This document shows positions 4,701-6,651 of a DNA stretch of 6,651 nt, in pieces. The position numbers were made by a program, and so were the translations under genes. Origin of the DNA: JABHCC01 sp964444375 (GTDB taxonomy: Bacteria > Bacteroidota > Bacteroidia > Bacteroidales > UBA12481). A model generated the notes under the pieces. It was not told where the DNA came from and searched no databases. It saw nothing but the letters and a program-made list of their open reading frames with translations. Location: NCBI GenBank assembly GCA_964444375.1, contig CAYUGX010000275.1:1-6651 (forward strand), in the 5' to 3' direction. How positions within the stretch are numbered: the stretch's first letter is position 1; each line of letters opens with the position of its first letter.

Positions 4701-6651
4701 GGACCTTTTAATGAGAATGACTACTTAAAACACATACCGGCCGATAAAAAACTGGATCCAGAATGGGTGAAATCATTGTTTGTACGGGGTGAAAAAGAAA
4801 AATACAGTGATCCTGTTGCCCTTTCTCACATTGGCATGCCAGTGGGTGGTTTATTTGCAGGTACGGTGTATTTGTCTGGTGATGGCCGGCTTTGGTTATG
4901 GGATATTTTTAACAAAGATCAAGAGGGAATCCGACCTAAAACGATCGATTACAATGGGCAAACTGTTCGCACCCGTGATGGATCGAATTATGTTGAGCCG
5001 GCTGAGTTCTATTCTCCTTTTCAGACGGGTTTTGAATTGTTGGTAAATGATGAGGTGTGGCCCCTAAATAGAGAAACTTTTGAATTCGTTGAGTTTACAG
5101 GTTTTTACCCGATGGCCCGTGTACGTTACACTGATCCGGGCTGTCCGGTAGAAGTATACTTGGAGGCTTTCTCACCTTTTATTCCTGGCCGGGTAGATGA
5201 TTCCTCATTGCCGGCAACCATAATGAGTTTCAGACTGGTTAATAAGTCGAATCTGGAATTATCTTGTACAGTTCGTGGCTTTGTTGAGAACCCTGTGTGT
5301 ATCGATTCAGCAGACGAGCATGGGGGTCGGAGGTTGAACCGGATTATTCACAAAAAGCGGATTACTGCACTCCATTGTGAAGCGATTACATCGAAAATTA
5401 ATACTAGATCAAAACGTAAAGATATACTATTCGATGATTTCGAACGATCGACCTATTCACCTTGGACAGTTAGTGGGAAGGCCTTTGGAAGCGGTCCGGT
5501 TGATCAAGATGAAGTGCCCGACTACCAGGGGAATCTGAATATACAGGGAGATCGAGCGGTTAACAGTCATTCAGCTGCTCCGGGTTCAGATGTTGGTGAA
5601 AAAGATGCCCAAATTGGCAAACTAGTTAGTCCTGAGTTTACCCTATCAAGAAAATACATCACCTGTTATATTGGGGGTGGTGCCCACAGTGGCAAAACTT
5701 GTTTGCAAGTAATTGTCGAAGGGGAGCTCGTCGCCTCTTTAACTGGGAGAAATGCCAATGGTATGGAGTTGTCTGGCATTAATGTAGCCAAATGGGAAGG
5801 CAAAACAGCACACCTTGAACTGATCGATGAGGTGAGTGGTGGATGGGGAAATATCGGTCTCGATCATATCGTATTTACTGATGCAGCTCCGGCAAGCAAA
5901 CCATTGGATGAACTACGTGATTTTGGTAGTTTCTGTCTGGCCTCGCTGAATACGAAAAAGGATAAGGGCTCAGCCCATGAAGACCATGTTGAATTGGCAA
6001 GATCCAAATCGGTTAAGCTAAGCGATCCATTAATGGGCGAAGTAAAATCTACGGTAGAATTGCATCCGGGAGGAGAAAATTATACTGATTTTGCACTGAG
6101 TTGGTATTTCCCGAATTTCTATGGGCGTGATTTCGGAGGGGTGAAGGTAGGACATCACTATGCCGGCCGGTTCAAGTCGGCGTTTGATGTGGCCAACTAT
6201 ATCGCTCGCAATAAAGACCATCTATTGGGAACAACTCGTAAATGGGTAGACACCTGGTATGATTCATCTTTACCCTATTGGCTTTTAGACCGAACTATGG
6301 CCAACACCAGTACACTGGCTACAACGACCTGTTACCGACATCGGGATGGACGCTTTTGGGCCTGGGAAGGTATTGGTTGCTGTACCGGGACTTGTACCCA
6401 TGTATGGCACTATGCACAGGCTGTAGGACGTCTTTTCCCAGAGATTGAACGAGATCAGCGAGAACGGGTTGATTTTGGCATGGCATTGAAAGATAATGGC
6501 GAAATCGGATACCGGACATTGTTAGATAGCTCGATGGGGCCTGCCTATGACGGTCAGTGTGGTAGAATTATTGGTGCGTATCGAGAACACCAGATGTGCA
6601 AAGACGATCGATTTTTACAGAAAAACTGGCCGAGTATTAAAAAGGCCATTC
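4548..6651 (+). CDS. GH116-family glycoside hydrolase (glucosylceramidase-like), Tat-exported, 3'-truncated by the window
   Basis: The frame is open for 701 codons to the window end. GH116 enzymes include mammalian GBA2 (glucosylceramide) and prokaryotic beta-glucosidases or xylosidases; they are retaining enzymes. Order of parts: a twin-arginine signal (RR at 28-29, likely cleavage after Ala51); an N-terminal beta-sandwich domain starting at HIGMPVGGLFAGTVYLSGDG (about 91) and ending near LSWYFPNFYG; an inserted module at about 294-446; and the start of the alpha/alpha catalytic domain from about 545. The motif FWAWEG places the likely nucleophile at Glu607, by analogy with GBA2's LEG motif. 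The acid/base aspartate would lie beyond the window. The start ATG at 4548 is the only one preceding the Tat signal. The substrate cannot be told; a role in degrading plant, algal or sphingolipid glucosides is inference. Confidence 0.93.
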   Translation, partial: MSKEKEPYYPTGCDPEEGCQSLPAGIDRRDFLKASALGAAFAMVPGMPVFAGPFNENDYLKHIPADKKLDPEWVKSLFVRGEKEKYSDPVALSHIGMPVGGLFAGTVYLSGDGRLWLWDIFNKDQEGIRPKTIDYNGQTVRTRDGSNYVEPAEFYSPFQTGFELLVNDEVWPLNRETFEFVEFTGFYPMARVRYTDPGCPVEVYLEAFSPFIPGRVDDSSLPATIMSFRLVNKSNLELSCTVRGFVENPVCIDSADEHGGRRLNRIIHKKRITALHCEAITSKINTRSKRKDILFDDFERSTYSPWTVSGKAFGSGPVDQDEVPDYQGNLNIQGDRAVNSHSAAPGSDVGEKDAQIGKLVSPEFTLSRKYITCYIGGGAHSGKTCLQVIVEGELVASLTGRNANGMELSGINVAKWEGKTAHLELIDEVSGGWGNIGLDHIVFTDAAPASKPLDELRDFGSFCLASLNTKKDKGSAHEDHVELARSKSVKLSDPLMGEVKSTVELHPGGENYTDFALSWYFPNFYGRDFGGVKVGHHYAGRFKSAFDVANYIARNKDHLLGTTRKWVDTWYDSSLPYWLLDRTMANTSTLATTTCYRHRDGRFWAWEGIGCCTGTCTHVWHYAQAVGRLFPEIERDQRERVDFGMALKDNGEIGYRTLLDSSMGPAYDGQCGRIIGAYREHQMCKDDRFLQKNWPSIKKAI
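5427..5885 (+). other. Beta-sandwich (CBM-like) module inserted in the GH116 N-terminal domain
   Basis: Residues 294-446 read FDDFE..TYSPWTVSGKAFGSGP, then LVSPEFTLSRKYITCYIGGG, then LQVIVEGELVASLTGRNANG and GGWGNIGLDHIVFTD. This pattern recalls the jelly-roll modules attached to GH32-type and other secreted hydrolases in Bacteroidota, Planctomycetota and Verrucomicrobiota. The flanking sequence belongs to the GH116 N-terminal domain on both sides (HCEAITSKI before, VELHPGGENYTDFALSWYFP after), so the module is an insertion and not a terminal appendage. Carbohydrate binding is inferred. Confidence 0.7.

Noticed and set aside
4780..5046. Plus-strand open frame in another phase
   Set aside because: It lies wholly inside the GH116 coding sequence, whose motifs at the same bases (HIGMPVGG, GDGRLWLWDIF) are clear.
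6030..6519. Two short minus-strand open frames
   Set aside because: Both are antisense to the GH116 catalytic region and show no features of their own.

Overview
The window reads as a stretch of a Bacteroidota chromosome. The main reason is the C-terminal tail of the first protein, which matches a type IX secretion system (T9SS) sorting domain. Weak or absent Shine-Dalgarno sequences before every start fit this. The genus cannot be told from the sequence. No RNA gene, CRISPR array, insertion sequence or origin was seen, and no gap between genes exceeds about 90 bases.

Layout. Bases 2-2718 (+) hold the 3' part of a large cell-surface protein whose 5' end lies outside the window. It contains the end of a CotH-kinase-like domain, an InlB-B-repeat-like module, a right-handed beta-helix, two lamin-tail-like (LTD) domains and a T9SS tail. 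A one-base shift in an A-run at 1354-1357 breaks its reading frame, so it appears as two open pieces (2-1450 and 1357-2718). Seven bases later a complete low-specificity L-threonine aldolase gene (2726-3745, +) begins. Convergent to it is a gene for a small cysteine-containing lipoprotein of unknown function (3831-4472, -). Behind its stop is a short stretch that looks like a second copy of its own C-terminus (3767-3829, -). Divergent from the lipoprotein, across 75 bases, starts a large GH116-family glycoside hydrolase (4548 to the window end, +). It has a Tat signal and an extra beta-sandwich-like module inserted in its N-terminal domain.

How the genes relate. The surface protein and the aldolase are close enough to share a transcript, but nothing in the sequence links their functions. 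The hydrolase is exported, probably to the periplasm, and would act on beta-glucosides or related glycosides. The lipoprotein shares only the divergent intergenic region with it. I see no evidence for a coordinated new system. The points most worth a second look are the frameshift, the duplicated lipoprotein tail, and the inserted module and cysteine cluster in the GH116 enzyme.
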